Source: Chthonomonadales bacterium (lineage in GTDB: Bacteria > Armatimonadota > Chthonomonadetes > Chthonomonadales > CAJBBX01). Taken from it: 64,000 bases of DNA. The translations under genes and the position numbers were made by a program. The stretch is taken from positions 1 through 64,000 of the forward strand of contig JADLGO010000009.1 in assembly GCA_020849275.1 (NCBI GenBank). The letters are read 5' to 3'. Numbering within the stretch: the first letter of the stretch is position 1; every line of letters begins with the position of its first letter. Positions 11,463 to 19,517 of the stretch are shown here, piece by piece. The notes under the pieces were generated by a model, which was given only the letters and a program-made list of their open reading frames with translations, was not told where the DNA came from and searched no databases.

Positions 11463-11941
11463 GCGCCCGGCCGGCTCTCGGCGTCTACCGGCCGCCGGCG
11501 GCGCTGCGGTGGGTGTTCGCCCTCGCCGGAGCCGGCTGCGCGGCGGCGAGCCTGCTGGCGGTTGCGCTGGCGGTGGCCCAGGGGAAGTGGGAGCCGCTCG
11601 TGGGCGCGCTGGTGCTCGCGGCGCCGGTGGCGCCGGCGGCCGCCGGGCTGCGGCGCCGGGTGACGGTTGACGGGGGTGGCCTGAGCTCCACGGGCGCCCT
11701 CGGCACGCTCCGGGTGCCGTGGGACGCCATTCGCCGCGTCGACGTGTCGCGCCGCTCTTTCGTCGTGGAGTCGCAGGCCGGCCCGGTGTCGGCCGGATGG
11801 TTGGCCGCGTCGCGTCGCGAGGAGTTGCTGGAGGCTGTAGTGCGGGGCGCCGACCTGGTGCCGGCGTGGACGCGCCTGCCGTGGGGAGTCCGAGCGCGGT
11901 ACGTGCGGCGGGAGGCCGCGCGGTCGAGGGCGGAGCGATGA
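11435..11941 (+). CDS. Small membrane protein with PH-like (bacterial PH) domain, unknown function
   Basis: 168 aa. Two hydrophobic helices (about residues 25-50, WVFALAGAGCAAASLLAVALAV, and 53-73), then a beta-rich region RVTVDGGGLSSTGALGTLRVPWDAIRRVDVSRRSFVVES. The V-PWDxI-x-V pattern is typical of bacterial PH-like membrane proteins. I chose ATG 11435. Longer frames from 11366 would lie wholly inside the epimerase gene and would not begin with the same pattern. Its stop overlaps the hisH start (ATGA), so it is translationally coupled into the histidine operon. No histidine step calls for a membrane protein. Function not assignable. Confidence 0.65.
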   Translation: MARRELPDLSARPALGVYRPPAALRWVFALAGAGCAAASLLAVALAVAQGKWEPLVGALVLAAPVAPAAAGLRRRVTVDGGGLSSTGALGTLRVPWDAIRRVDVSRRSFVVESQAGPVSAGWLAASRREELLEAVVRGADLVPAWTRLPWGVRARYVRREAARSRAER

Positions 11942-12576
11942 TCGCGATCGTGGACTATGGTGCGGGGAATCTGGGCAGCGTCTACAAGGCGTTCCGCCAT
12001 ATCGGCGCCGCCGCCGCGGTGACCGCGGATGCCGGCGAGGTGGACCGCGCCTCGGCGCTGGTGCTGCCCGGCGTCGGCGCCTTCAGCCACTGCATGGCGG
12101 GCCTGGAGGCGGCGGCGCTGACCAGGCCGGTTCGGGCCTTCATTCGCTCGGGGCGCCCCTTCCTTGGCATCTGCGTGGGTATGCAGATGCTCTTCGCGGG
12201 CAGCGAGGAGCAGGCCGCGTGCCCGGGTCTCGGCGTGCTGGGCGGCCGCGTGGCGCGGTTGCAATTTGAGGGCGGCGCCGGAACCCGTGCCGACGGCCGC
12301 GCGCTGAAGGTGCCGCACATCGGCTGGAACGCGCTGGAGTTTCGTCCGGAGGCGCGCCTCTTCCGCGGCCTCTCGCAAGGCGACAGGGTCTACTTCGTGC
12401 ACTCGTACTATCCGCTGCCCGAGGAGGCCGATGACGTGAGCGCGACGACCGACTACGGCCATCGGTTCTGCTGCGCGGTGGAGCACGGGAACGTGCATGC
12501 CACCCAGTTCCACCCGGAGAAGAGCGGCCAGATCGGGCTCGCCATCCTGCGAAACTTCGTGTCCTCATGCTCGTAG
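11938..12576 (+). CDS. hisH: Imidazole glycerol phosphate synthase, glutaminase subunit
   Basis: Hydrolyses glutamine and channels ammonia to HisF to form IGP and AICAR. 212 aa class-I glutamine amidotransferase. Motifs: IAIVDYGAGNLGSVYKAF at the N-terminus, LPGVGAFS, nucleophile Cys79 in GICVGMQ, VPHIGWN, VYFVHSYY, and His192/Glu194 in ATQFHPEKSG. The start overlaps the previous stop by ATGA. hisA follows 10 nt later. The partner hisF is not in the window, nor are hisG, hisC, hisI or hisE. Confidence 0.97.
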   Translation: MIAIVDYGAGNLGSVYKAFRHIGAAAAVTADAGEVDRASALVLPGVGAFSHCMAGLEAAALTRPVRAFIRSGRPFLGICVGMQMLFAGSEEQAACPGLGVLGGRVARLQFEGGAGTRADGRALKVPHIGWNALEFRPEARLFRGLSQGDRVYFVHSYYPLPEEADDVSATTDYGHRFCCAVEHGNVHATQFHPEKSGQIGLAILRNFVSSCS

Positions 12577-12586
12577 AGTCAACCGA

Positions 12587-13327
12587 ATGCTGCTAATACC
12601 CGCGATCGATCTGAAGGGCGGCAGGTGCGTCCGCCTGTCGCAGGGCGAGTTCACGCGCGTCGAGACCTACAGCGAGGATCCGCTCCGCTACGCCCGACGC
12701 TGGTTGGAGGAGGGCGCCGAGCGTCTTCACGTAGTGGACCTCGACGGTGCGCGCCTGGGCGTGCCGCAGACGCGGAACCTGGAGGTCGTGCGCCAGATCA
12801 TCCGGCGCACCGGCCTGCCCGTCCAGATGGGCGGCGGCGTTCGCAGCCTGGAGATCGCCGAGCGCATGCTGCGGATCGGCGCCGATCGTGTGATACTGGG
12901 CACGGCGGTCGCGCGCGAGGAGGCGACGGCTCGCGATCTCTTCGCCCGCCTCGGCGACCGTGCCATCGTGGGCATCGACGCTCGCGACGGGCGTGTGGCG
13001 GTGTCGGGCTGGCAGGAGCAACTGGAGGCGCCGGCTGTCGAGTTCGCCCTTCGCATGGTGGCGCTCGGAGCGCGCCGCATCGCCTTCACCGACATCGCGC
13101 GTGACGGCATGCTGGCCGGCGCCAACCTTCCGCCGCTCCGCGCGCTTCTGGACGCGGTCAGCGTCCCGGTGATCGCGTCGGGGGGCGTCACAACGCTCGA
13201 CGATGTGCGCGCGCTCAGCGCGATGGAGCCGCCGGCGCCCGAGGCCGCGATCGTCGGCAAGGCGCTGTACGCCGGGGCCCTGAGGCTCGCCGACGCCATC
13301 GCGGTTGCCCGGGGAGGCACGCCGTAG
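12587..13327 (+). CDS. hisA: Phosphoribosyl-formimino-AICAR ribotide isomerase (ProFAR isomerase)
   Basis: Amadori isomerase of the histidine pathway converting ProFAR to PRFAR. 246 aa (beta/alpha)8 barrel. LLIPAIDLKGGRCVRLSQG at the N-terminus carries the first catalytic Asp. PVQMGGGVRS and VILGTAVA form phosphate-binding loops, FTDIARDGMLAG holds the second catalytic Asp, and VIASGGV is the second phosphate loop. The AIDLKGGRCVRL/VVDLDGAR pattern fits HisA, not HisF. TrpF activity (PriA-type dual enzymes) cannot be excluded. Start ATG 12587, 10 nt after hisH. Confidence 0.95.
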   Translation: MLLIPAIDLKGGRCVRLSQGEFTRVETYSEDPLRYARRWLEEGAERLHVVDLDGARLGVPQTRNLEVVRQIIRRTGLPVQMGGGVRSLEIAERMLRIGADRVILGTAVAREEATARDLFARLGDRAIVGIDARDGRVAVSGWQEQLEAPAVEFALRMVALGARRIAFTDIARDGMLAGANLPPLRALLDAVSVPVIASGGVTTLDDVRALSAMEPPAPEAAIVGKALYAGALRLADAIAVARGGTP

Positions 13328-13351
13328 CGTCAGAAGCGCCGGAGGTGCGAA

Positions 13352-13657
13352 GTGGCCGAGCATCTTCTTGCCGTGCTCGTCATCGCGATCTTCATGTCGA
13401 TCCCGCTGGCGGCCATTCTTTGCGCTCACCGCCGCAGGATGGCCGAGATCGAGTTGCGCCACAGGCAACCGGGCGACGAGGCGCTCCGTCAGCAGGTGAA
13501 CGCGCTCCAGCAGCAAGTCGCCGCACTGCGCGACACCACGACGAGCTACGACCTGAGCTTCGACACCGCGCTGCAGCGGGTGGAGCGGCGGCTGTCCGCC
13601 GTGGAGCGCAACGGCGCGCACGCGCCCGATGAGCAGCCGTCTCGCAGAGCACTGTAG
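13352..13657 (+). CDS. Small membrane / coiled-coil protein, paralogue 1 of 3
   Basis: 101 aa. One membrane helix (LLAVLVIAIFMSIPLAAILCA, residues 5-25), a short basic/charged segment (HRRRMAEIELRH), then a heptad-rich coiled coil (ALRQQVNALQQQVAALRDTTTSYD) and the motif YDLSFDTALQRVERRLSAVE. The start is GTG 13352 with GGAGG 6 nt upstream. It is 24 nt after hisA and followed by two similar genes. The arrangement (helix, then 'RRRMAE', then coiled coil) recalls PspB-like proteins in shape, but I see no homology strong enough to name it. Likely an inner-membrane-anchored cytoplasmic coiled-coil oligomer; role unknown. Confidence 0.7.
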   Translation: MAEHLLAVLVIAIFMSIPLAAILCAHRRRMAEIELRHRQPGDEALRQQVNALQQQVAALRDTTTSYDLSFDTALQRVERRLSAVERNGAHAPDEQPSRRAL

Positions 13658-13716
13658 CGGCGGGCGGCCGTCGCGCAACGGGGTCCGGAGACGGTGCACG
13701 ACGCGAGGGAGCAGGG

Positions 13717-14064
13717 ATGGGATTCTGGACGTTCGTGACCATCATGGTGCTGGTCGGCCTCGCGAAGTCGGTGATGAAGCACCGGCAGCAGATGGCCGAG
13801 GTGGGCCATATGCGCCGCGAGGACGGCGAGCTCGGCCAACTTCGCGTTCAGCTGAAGCTAGGCGCTCAGCAGAAGGGCGACGCGCGCCTGCTGGCCGAGA
13901 TCGAGCAGCTCCGCAAGGAGTTCGCCTCCCTTCGCGACACGGCCACCCAGTACGACCTGAGCTTCGATACGGCACTGCAGGGCATCGCGAGCCGGGTCGC
14001 GCGGCTGGAGCAGCGCGTGGACCGTGCCGAGGTCGGCGCCGCGCCACGGATCGAGGTGGGCTGA
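13717..14064 (+). CDS. Small membrane / coiled-coil protein, paralogue 2 of 3
   Basis: 115 aa. Short hydrophobic N-terminus (FWTFVTIMVLVGLAKSV), charged segment KHRQQMAEVGHMRRED, then GAQQKGDARLLAEIEQLRK (coiled coil) and the shared ATQYDLSFDTALQ, ending in a second coil RVARLEQRVDRAE. Residues about 51-85 are encoded by a 104-bp stretch identical base for base to part of the next gene. SD GGGAGCAGGG precedes ATG 13717. The membrane helix is weaker than in its neighbours, so it may be a peripheral or soluble partner in the same complex. Confidence 0.7.
   Translation: MGFWTFVTIMVLVGLAKSVMKHRQQMAEVGHMRREDGELGQLRVQLKLGAQQKGDARLLAEIEQLRKEFASLRDTATQYDLSFDTALQGIASRVARLEQRVDRAEVGAAPRIEVG
13867..13970 (+). 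repeat. 104-bp perfect direct repeat, copy 1
   Basis: Identical to 14187-14290 with no mismatches, including synonymous positions, and in the same codon frame of each gene. The flanks differ at once on both sides (first mismatches at 13866/14186 and 13971/14291). This implies a recent duplication or gene conversion. Confidence 0.95.
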
Positions 14065-14069
14065 GACCG

Positions 14070-14390
14070 ATGCCCGAACTGGCCCTCTTCATCCCGATAC
14101 TGGCCGTGCTGCTCATCTTCGGGATCCCGATCATCGCTATCCTGACCAGTCATATGCGCACCATGGCGCAGATGAAGTTGGACGCCCAGCAGAAGGGCGA
14201 CGCGCGCCTGCTGGCCGAGATCGAGCAGCTCCGCAAGGAGTTCGCCTCCCTTCGCGACACGGCCACCCAGTACGACCTGAGCTTCGATACCGCCCTGCAG
14301 CGCGTCGAGGGCCGTCTGGGCTCCATCGAGTCGCGGGTCGGCGCCCTGGAGCGGGGCGAGAACCTGTCCACCGGCAACCGCGCCTCGTGA
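14070..14390 (+). CDS. Small membrane / coiled-coil protein, paralogue 3 of 3
   Basis: 106 aa. N-terminal membrane helix LFIPILAVLLIFGIPIIAILTSH (residues 6-28), 'MRTMAQMKLDAQQKGDARLLAEIEQLRKE', the invariant LRDTATQYDLSFDTALQRVE motif, and a terminal coil RLGSIESRVGALE. It starts 5 nt after paralogue 2 stops. It shares 104 identical bases with paralogue 2 and the LRDTxTxYDLSFDTALQ motif with all three. Probably the downstream end of a three-gene unit following hisA. Function unknown; membrane-anchored scaffold is inference. Confidence 0.7.
   Translation: MPELALFIPILAVLLIFGIPIIAILTSHMRTMAQMKLDAQQKGDARLLAEIEQLRKEFASLRDTATQYDLSFDTALQRVEGRLGSIESRVGALERGENLSTGNRAS
14187..14290 (+). repeat. 104-bp perfect direct repeat, copy 2
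   Basis: Second copy of 13867-13970, offset exactly 320 bp, in frame in the third paralogue. It encodes the coiled coil and the YDLSFDT motif. Confidence 0.95.
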
Positions 14391-14631
14391 GGGGCGCGCT
14401 GGTGCCCTGCCCCCTCCGCCCCCGGTGTGCGCCCGGCGTCCCTTGCCGCCCGTCGATCGGGGCCCGCCGGCGCCCGCCGGCGAGCTCGCTCCTCCCCGTC
14501 TTGCACCCGACAGGCCCGCCATGCTCCGGCAGCCGCCGTCGGTCCGCCACGGCCATCGTCTCGCGTTACCATGGGCAGCTGCCGTGTGGGATCTGGCCAA
14601 ACACAAACGCCGGCCGGAAGGGGGAATCAAC

Positions 14632-15534
14632 GTGCCGCTAGCAAGCACTCAGGCCATGGTGCGTGCCGCGCGGGCCGGCCGCTACGCGGTCGGCGCGTTC
14701 GAGCCGTACGGGCCGGACCAGATCCTGGCGACGGTGGCCGCAGCCGAGGACGAGCGCGCGCCCGTCATTCTACAGTTCTGGTCCGAGGTGATTGAGACGT
14801 GGGGCGTCGGCACCCTGATGGCCGTAGCGCGCGAGGCTGCCCGCCGCGCGCGGGTGCCGGTGGCCGTGCACCTCGACCACTGTACGGACGAGGCCCTGAT
14901 CGAGGAGTGTCTGGAGGCCGGCCTCTCGAGCGTGATGTTCGACGGCTCGCGGCTGCCGCTGGAGGAGAACGTGGCTCGGACGCGGGCCGTCGTGCGCCGC
15001 GCCCACGCGGCGGGGGCCGACGTGGAGGCCGAGCTCGGGATCATCGGAGCGCTTGCGGATTACGCTTCGCCCGAGGAGGCGATGGAGGCGGCCCGCGAGC
15101 TGCTGACCACGCCCGAGCAAGCCGCCGCGTTCGTGCGCGAGACGGGCGTGGACATCCTGGCGCCGGCCGTCGGCTCCGTCCACGGCTGCCCATTCCCGAT
15201 GGCCCGCCTCGACATCGCGCGCATCGCGGCCATCGCAGAGGCGACCGGTGTGCCGCTGGCCCTGCACGGTGGGTCGGGCATTCCGCCCGCGCAGGTGGAG
15301 GCAGCCATCGCGGCCGGGATCGCGAAGGTGAACGTGGACGCCGAGGTGCGCGGCGCCTACATCGCGGCGCTGCGCGAGTCCGTCGAGGCGATCGGGCGTG
15401 GGACGAACGACTGGGAGGACCTGGCGCGCTGGCCGCGAGCGGCGCGCGAGGCGACTCGCAGGGCGGTCCGCGCCCGCATCGGTTCCACCGGCTCGGCCGG
15501 GCGGGCCGGGCAGGGGGCGGCCGCGCGGGTATAA
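14632..15534 (+). CDS. Class II fructose/tagatose-bisphosphate aldolase family protein
   Basis: 300 aa zinc-dependent aldolase of the FbaA/GatY/KbaY fold. Motifs: [16 protein letters not shown] near the N-terminus, [32 protein letters not shown] with the zinc His and catalytic Asp, [30 protein letters not shown] (phosphate/zinc His) and [13 protein letters not shown]. The start is GTG 14632 with GGAAGGGGG just upstream. An in-frame extension to 14425 lacks family sequence. In FBP aldolases the residue after the His pair is usually the same, so reversible aldol cleavage of a ketose bisphosphate to DHAP is likely. The exact sugar is not readable. The promoter of sucD overlaps its stop. Confidence 0.85.
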   Translation: MPLASTQAMVRAARAGRYAVGAFEPYGPDQILATVAAAEDERAPVILQFWSEVIETWGVGTLMAVAREAARRARVPVAVHLDHCTDEALIEECLEAGLSSVMFDGSRLPLEENVARTRAVVRRAHAAGADVEAELGIIGALADYASPEEAMEAARELLTTPEQAAAFVRETGVDILAPAVGSVHGCPFPMARLDIARIAAIAEATGVPLALHGGSGIPPAQVEAAIAAGIAKVNVDAEVRGAYIAALRESVEAIGRGTNDWEDLARWPRAAREATRRAVRARIGSTGSAGRAGQGAAARV

Positions 15535-15535
15535 T
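15530..15535 (+). promoter_or_regulatory. -10 box for sucD, overlapping the aldolase stop codon
   Basis: TATAAT with the aldolase TAA (15532-15534) inside it. Expected start near 15542, leader about 30 nt to the sucD ATG 15573. Preceded by GGG; no clear -35. Confidence 0.6.
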
Positions 15536-15572
15536 CGCTAGGGAACCAACGAAGGCTGTACGGGAAGACGCG

Positions 15573-16451
15573 ATGAGCATCATGGTGGACGCCGGCACGC
15601 GCGTCATCGTTCAGGGCATTACGGGAAGGGAAGGGTCGTTCCACACGGCCCAGATGCTGGAGTACGGCACCGCGATCGTCGGGGGCGTGGTGCCCGGCAA
15701 GGGCGGCACTCGGGCGGTGGGCGGCGTGCCGGTGTTCAACACGCTTCAGGCTGCCGTCGAGGCGACGGGCGCCACGGCATCCATTCTCTTCGTTCCCGCG
15801 CGCTTCGCTGCCGACGCCATCCTCGAGGCGGTCTCCTGCCGGCTCGAGACCGTGGTGGCCATTACCGAGGGGATCCCGACACAGGACATGATCCCGGTGG
15901 TGCGCGCCTCGCGCGAGGCGGGGACACGCCTGATCGGCCCCAACTGCCCCGGCGTCATCTCGCCGGGGCAGTGCAAGCTCGGCATCATGCCGGGGGAGAC
16001 CTTCTCGCCGGGCCGTGTCGGGCTCGTCTCGCGATCTGGCACCCTGACCTACGAGATCGTGGACGAGCTGACCCGCGCGGGCCTCGGCCAGTCCACCTGC
16101 GTGGGCATCGGCGGCGATCCGATCCTGGGCACCACCTTTGCCGACGTGCTGCCTCTTTTCGAGGCCGACCCGTGGACCGACGCGATCGTGCTCGTGGGCG
16201 AGATCGGCGGATCGGACGAGGAGAGCGCCGCGGCGATGTGCGGCGGCATGCGGACGCCCGTGGTCGGCTTCATCGGCGGCCGGACGGCGCCGCCTGGTAA
16301 GCGCATGGGCCATGCCGGCGCCATCATCAGCGGCCGCACCGGCACGCCCCAGGCGAAGGTCGAGGCGCTCGAGGCCGCGGGCGTTCCGGTGGCGGAGGCG
16401 ACGCACGACATCCCGGAGCTGGTGCGGCGCGCGCTGGCCAACGCAACCTGA
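15573..16451 (+). CDS. sucD: Succinyl-CoA ligase (ADP/GDP-forming) subunit alpha
   Basis: TCA-cycle enzyme subunit that binds CoA and carries the phospho-histidine during succinyl-CoA to succinate conversion with NTP formation. 292 aa, matching the family. CoA-binding Rossmann motif [104 protein letters not shown], and the active-site His in [10 protein letters not shown]. The beta subunit gene sucC, normally adjacent, is absent here; the next gene is malate dehydrogenase. Confidence 0.95.
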   Translation: MSIMVDAGTRVIVQGITGREGSFHTAQMLEYGTAIVGGVVPGKGGTRAVGGVPVFNTLQAAVEATGATASILFVPARFAADAILEAVSCRLETVVAITEGIPTQDMIPVVRASREAGTRLIGPNCPGVISPGQCKLGIMPGETFSPGRVGLVSRSGTLTYEIVDELTRAGLGQSTCVGIGGDPILGTTFADVLPLFEADPWTDAIVLVGEIGGSDEESAAAMCGGMRTPVVGFIGGRTAPPGKRMGHAGAIISGRTGTPQAKVEALEAAGVPVAEATHDIPELVRRALANAT

Positions 16452-16485
16452 CGGCGCGCCCCGTGGTGCGCCGGGGAGGACCGCG

Positions 16486-17496
16486 ATGTATCTCACCGAT
16501 AAGAAGGTCGCCGTGATGGGAGCGGCGGGCGCCATCGGCTCGAACCTGGTGCAGGACCTGCTCTCCACCGGCACGGCCAGCGTGATCGCGATGTACGACC
16601 CGTTCGCTTCGGGCCTGGAGGGGGCGGCCGAGGAGATCTACCACTGTGCCTACCCCGGTGCGCGCGTCGCCTGGACCACGGACCCGGGCGAGGCGCTGGA
16701 GGGCGCCTCCTACGTCATCTCGTCCGGCGGCGCGCCGCGCAAGGAGGGGATGACGCGTGAGGACCTCCTGCGCGGAAACTGCGAGATCGCGCGCGACCTC
16801 GGGCGCAGCATCCGTCAGCACGCTCCGGACGCGGAGCTTGTCGTCGTCATCTTCAACCCGGCGGACATCACCGGCCTGACGACCCTCGTCTACTCCGGCC
16901 TCAAGCCGGGATACGTGTCGACCCTCGCCGCCCTCGACAGCACCCGTCTCCAGACCCGGCTGGCGCAGCACTTCGGCGTCGCCCAGGACGTCGTGGCCGG
17001 CTGCGCCACCTACGGCGGCCATGGCGAGAAGATGGCGGTTTTCAAGGCCGGTATCCGCGTGGCCGGCGTGGCGCTGACCGACATCCTGGCGGGCGCCACG
17101 GCGAACGGCCGGTCGCTCACCGCCGAGACCTGGGCCGCGATTCAGGACAACGTGCGGTCCGGCGGCGCGCGCATCATCAAGCTGCGCGGGCGCTCGTCGT
17201 ACCAATCGCCGTCGCACCAGAGCGTCCAGATGCTGCGGGCACGCATCCAGGGCAGCGACTACCCCTGGCCGTGCGGGGCCTACTTTGCGGATGGACCTTA
17301 CCGTGGGGTGATGATGGCCGCGGATGCGCGCTTCACCGCCGAGGGCATCGTGGGTAGCGTGCCGCGGGGCAGTGAGGACGACATGGCGGCGCTGCGCGAA
17401 AGCTACGAGCACCTGTGCGCGCTGCGCGACGAGGTGGTGGCGGCCGGCATCCTGCCGCCACCGGGAGAGTGGCGCACGCTGAACCCGAACCTCTGA
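16486..17496 (+). CDS. mdh: Malate/lactate dehydrogenase family protein (probable malate dehydrogenase)
   Basis: NAD-dependent oxidation of malate to oxaloacetate. 336 aa. N-terminal [20 protein letters not shown] (glycine-rich NAD loop), [12 protein letters not shown] with the Asp that selects [23 protein letters not shown] with the mobile-loop Arg residues, IFNPAD (usual family NPVD), and catalytic His in [14 protein letters not shown]. The GGAPRKEGM loop fits malate better than lactate. The start ATG 16486 has GGGGAGGA about 6 nt upstream. It lies 34 nt after sucD, so the two TCA-cycle genes form a unit. The C-terminal half diverges from textbook MDH ([15 protein letters not shown]), leaving some doubt on substrate. 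Confidence 0.85.
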   Translation: MYLTDKKVAVMGAAGAIGSNLVQDLLSTGTASVIAMYDPFASGLEGAAEEIYHCAYPGARVAWTTDPGEALEGASYVISSGGAPRKEGMTREDLLRGNCEIARDLGRSIRQHAPDAELVVVIFNPADITGLTTLVYSGLKPGYVSTLAALDSTRLQTRLAQHFGVAQDVVAGCATYGGHGEKMAVFKAGIRVAGVALTDILAGATANGRSLTAETWAAIQDNVRSGGARIIKLRGRSSYQSPSHQSVQMLRARIQGSDYPWPCGAYFADGPYRGVMMAADARFTAEGIVGSVPRGSEDDMAALRESYEHLCALRDEVVAAGILPPPGEWRTLNPNL

Positions 17497-17528
17497 TCGG
17501 GATGCTCGGGGGGCGAAGGAGGGCGCGC

Positions 17529-18317
17529 TTGCTGGCGGACATCGAGCACGTGAAGCGGCTGGTGGTGGAGGCCGGCGATCGCGCCCGCGAGGGCTGGGGC
17601 GCGGTCGAGGCGGAGACGAAGGCGGACCAGACGCTCGTGACGTGCGTCGATCGCGAGACGGAGCGGTTCCTGGCCGACTCGCTGGAGGAGGCTTACCCCG
17701 GCTACGGGTTCGTCGGCGAGGAGTTCGGGCGGCGTGGTCCCACGGACGCGCCGCTGTGGGCGTGCGACCCGATCGACGGGACCACCAACTTCGTTGTCGG
17801 TCTGCCGCACTGGTGCGTGTCGGTCGGCCTGCTGCATCGAGGCCGTGCCGTGCTCGGAGTCATCTATCTTCCGGCGCTCGACGAGCTCTACTGGGGCGCG
17901 CTGGGCGAGGGGGCCTTCGTGAACGGCGAGCGGATGCGCGCACCGGACCGCGATGCCATCGGCTACGAGGATCCCATCTGCCTGACGAGCAACAGCCTGA
18001 AAACGCTGAACGCCGGGGCGCTCGCCGGCAGGCTGCGCTGCGTGGGGAGCATCGCCGCGGAGCTCGCGGCTACGGCGCGGGGCAGCCTGTGCGCCACGGT
18101 GGGGCTGCAAGAGGGGATCGTGGACATGGCCGCGGCGTTCTGCCTGTGCCACGAGGCCGGCTGCGTGGCGCGGCATCTCGCCGGTCCGGATCTCGACCTT
18201 GGGGCGCTCGTGGAGGCGAAGCGCACGACGGACCACTTCGTGGTGGCGCCGCCACGCCTCGCCAGCTATCTGCAGCGCACGCTGCGCCCGCGAGCACAGA
18301 GCAGCGGGGCCGCCTAG
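17529..18317 (+). CDS. Inositol monophosphatase family protein
   Basis: Mg-dependent phosphatase of the IMPase/SuhB/HisN fold. 262 aa from TTG 17529. Metal-site motifs: GFVGEEFG (Glu), WACDPIDGTTNFVVGLPHWCVSVGLL (the DPIDGTT signature), and the third motif altered to GIVDMAAAFCLCHEAGC where WDxAA is usual. Start: TTG 17529 has AAGGAGGG ideally spaced. An ATG at 17502 in the same frame has no SD and is the alternative. Possible substrates are inositol phosphate, histidinol phosphate (HisN type, of interest because no HolPase is visible with the his genes) or sugar phosphates. The stop overlaps the convergent oxidoreductase stop in CTAG. Confidence 0.82.
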   Translation: MLADIEHVKRLVVEAGDRAREGWGAVEAETKADQTLVTCVDRETERFLADSLEEAYPGYGFVGEEFGRRGPTDAPLWACDPIDGTTNFVVGLPHWCVSVGLLHRGRAVLGVIYLPALDELYWGALGEGAFVNGERMRAPDRDAIGYEDPICLTSNSLKTLNAGALAGRLRCVGSIAAELAATARGSLCATVGLQEGIVDMAAAFCLCHEAGCVARHLAGPDLDLGALVEAKRTTDHFVVAPPRLASYLQRTLRPRAQSSGAA

Positions 18318-19414
18318 ACCGGCTCGTAGACGTCGCGAAAGCCGCGCGGGCCGATGCCGGTCGGGCTGAGGGGCAACGCGATCTTGGCGCGCTCGACCGT
18401 CGACATGCGGGCCGCTTCGAGCACCTCCAGCGCCTTACGGCCGTCGGTGCCGGTGATGCCCGGCGCTTCGTTGTCGCGCGCCGCCGCGACGAACCGATCG
18501 AGCAGGAGCTTGTAGGGGTGGTGGCGCCGGATCTCCTCCTCGAGTCGCGGAAGCGAAGCCGGAGTCAGGTCCTCGGGCTCCTCGCCGTGGAGTTGGCGCG
18601 TCACGCGGCACGGCTCCGAGGAGTCGTGGCTCCAGCCGGTTCCGAAGCTCAGATGCAGCGAGCCGCCCGTTCCCTCCAGGATGTACTGCTCCACGGGGCT
18701 GCGCCGCGTGGTCCGCGAGATGTGGTGCACCGAGATGCCGCCAGAGTGCGTGAGGATCAGGTTGGCCTGGTCGGCGGCGCGCAGCGCGCCGTCCATCTCG
18801 TCCACGTCGGCGCTCACGGTCTCTACCTCGTCCAGCCACCAGCGGCACAGATCGACCGTCTGGTGCGCGTGCTCCCGGAACACCCCCTGCCATGTGCGCA
18901 GCGCGACGCGCCGTTCGCCCCACGGCGAGTAGAACGACCAGTCGCACCGTGCCTGTAGTCTCTCGCCGAGCTCACCCACCGCGACCGACTCGCGGACGCA
19001 GCCGAACGCGCGCTCGAATCGCCTGGCGAAAGCCGGCATGAGCAGGGCGCGCCCCCTGGTCGCCGCCGCCAGGAGTTGGTCGCACTCCGCCACCGAGCGC
19101 GCCAGGGGCACCTCGCACAGAACGTGCACGCCGGCCTCGAGGGCCGCGCAGGCCTGCTCCCACCGGACGGCGAGCGGCGAGGTGATGAGCAGGGCATCGA
19201 GGGGCGCCTCGCGCAGGAGGCGGTCGAACTCCCAGAGCACGGGCGGCCCGCCGAGCACGCGCGCCCATGCGCGCGCGGCCGTCGTGTCCACGTCCATCAG
19301 CGCGGCGACCTCCAGGCCGTCGACCAACCGCAGCACGGGGCCGTAGCTCCGGCGTGCCCCGCCGCATCCCACGATGCCGAGGCGCAGCGGCGGAGCTACG
19401 TGAGGGTCTGACAA
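18314..19414 (-). CDS. Gfo/Idh/MocA family oxidoreductase
   Basis: 366 aa. N-terminal Rossmann motif LRLGIVGCGGARRSYGPVL (GxGxxR variant), then LITSPLAVRWEQACAALEAGVHVLCEVPLARSVAEC. Family members have EKP at the last position; here it is CEVPLA, so the usual Lys is replaced by Val. C-terminal part with HQTVDLCRWWLDEVE (the His/Asp region) and HSGGISVHHISRTT. NAD(P)-linked oxidation or reduction of a sugar or cyclitol is the family role, but loss of the EKP lysine raises the chance of altered or lost catalysis. TTG 19414 is taken as start (weak SD); other starts are possible. Ends CTAG-overlapped with the IMPase gene. Confidence 0.75.
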   Translation of the reverse strand: MSDPHVAPPLRLGIVGCGGARRSYGPVLRLVDGLEVAALMDVDTTAARAWARVLGGPPVLWEFDRLLREAPLDALLITSPLAVRWEQACAALEAGVHVLCEVPLARSVAECDQLLAAATRGRALLMPAFARRFERAFGCVRESVAVGELGERLQARCDWSFYSPWGERRVALRTWQGVFREHAHQTVDLCRWWLDEVETVSADVDEMDGALRAADQANLILTHSGGISVHHISRTTRRSPVEQYILEGTGGSLHLSFGTGWSHDSSEPCRVTRQLHGEEPEDLTPASLPRLEEEIRRHHPYKLLLDRFVAAARDNEAPGITGTDGRKALEVLEAARMSTVERAKIALPLSPTGIGPRGFRDVYEPV

Positions 19415-19470
19415 GGGTCTTTCACTTCCCCCGCCGCGGCTCGGGGCGCCGCGGCGGTCCCTCAACGGCT

Positions 19471-19500
19471 GTGGGCGCTGCCCGGGCAGGCAGCGCCCAC
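19471..19500 (-). terminator. Perfect 12-bp hairpin downstream of the small Cys protein gene
   Basis: Arms GTGGGCGCTGCC (19471-19482) and GGCAGCGCCCAC (19489-19500), 6-nt loop. It is 17 nt past the minus-strand stop at 19518 and 56 nt before the oxidoreductase start. There is no T run on either side. A second 9-bp hairpin (CGCGGCCCT at 19512-19520 with AGGGCCGCG at 19528-19536) overlaps that stop. Confidence 0.55.
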
Positions 19501-19517
19501 AAGGAGACGGCGCGGCC

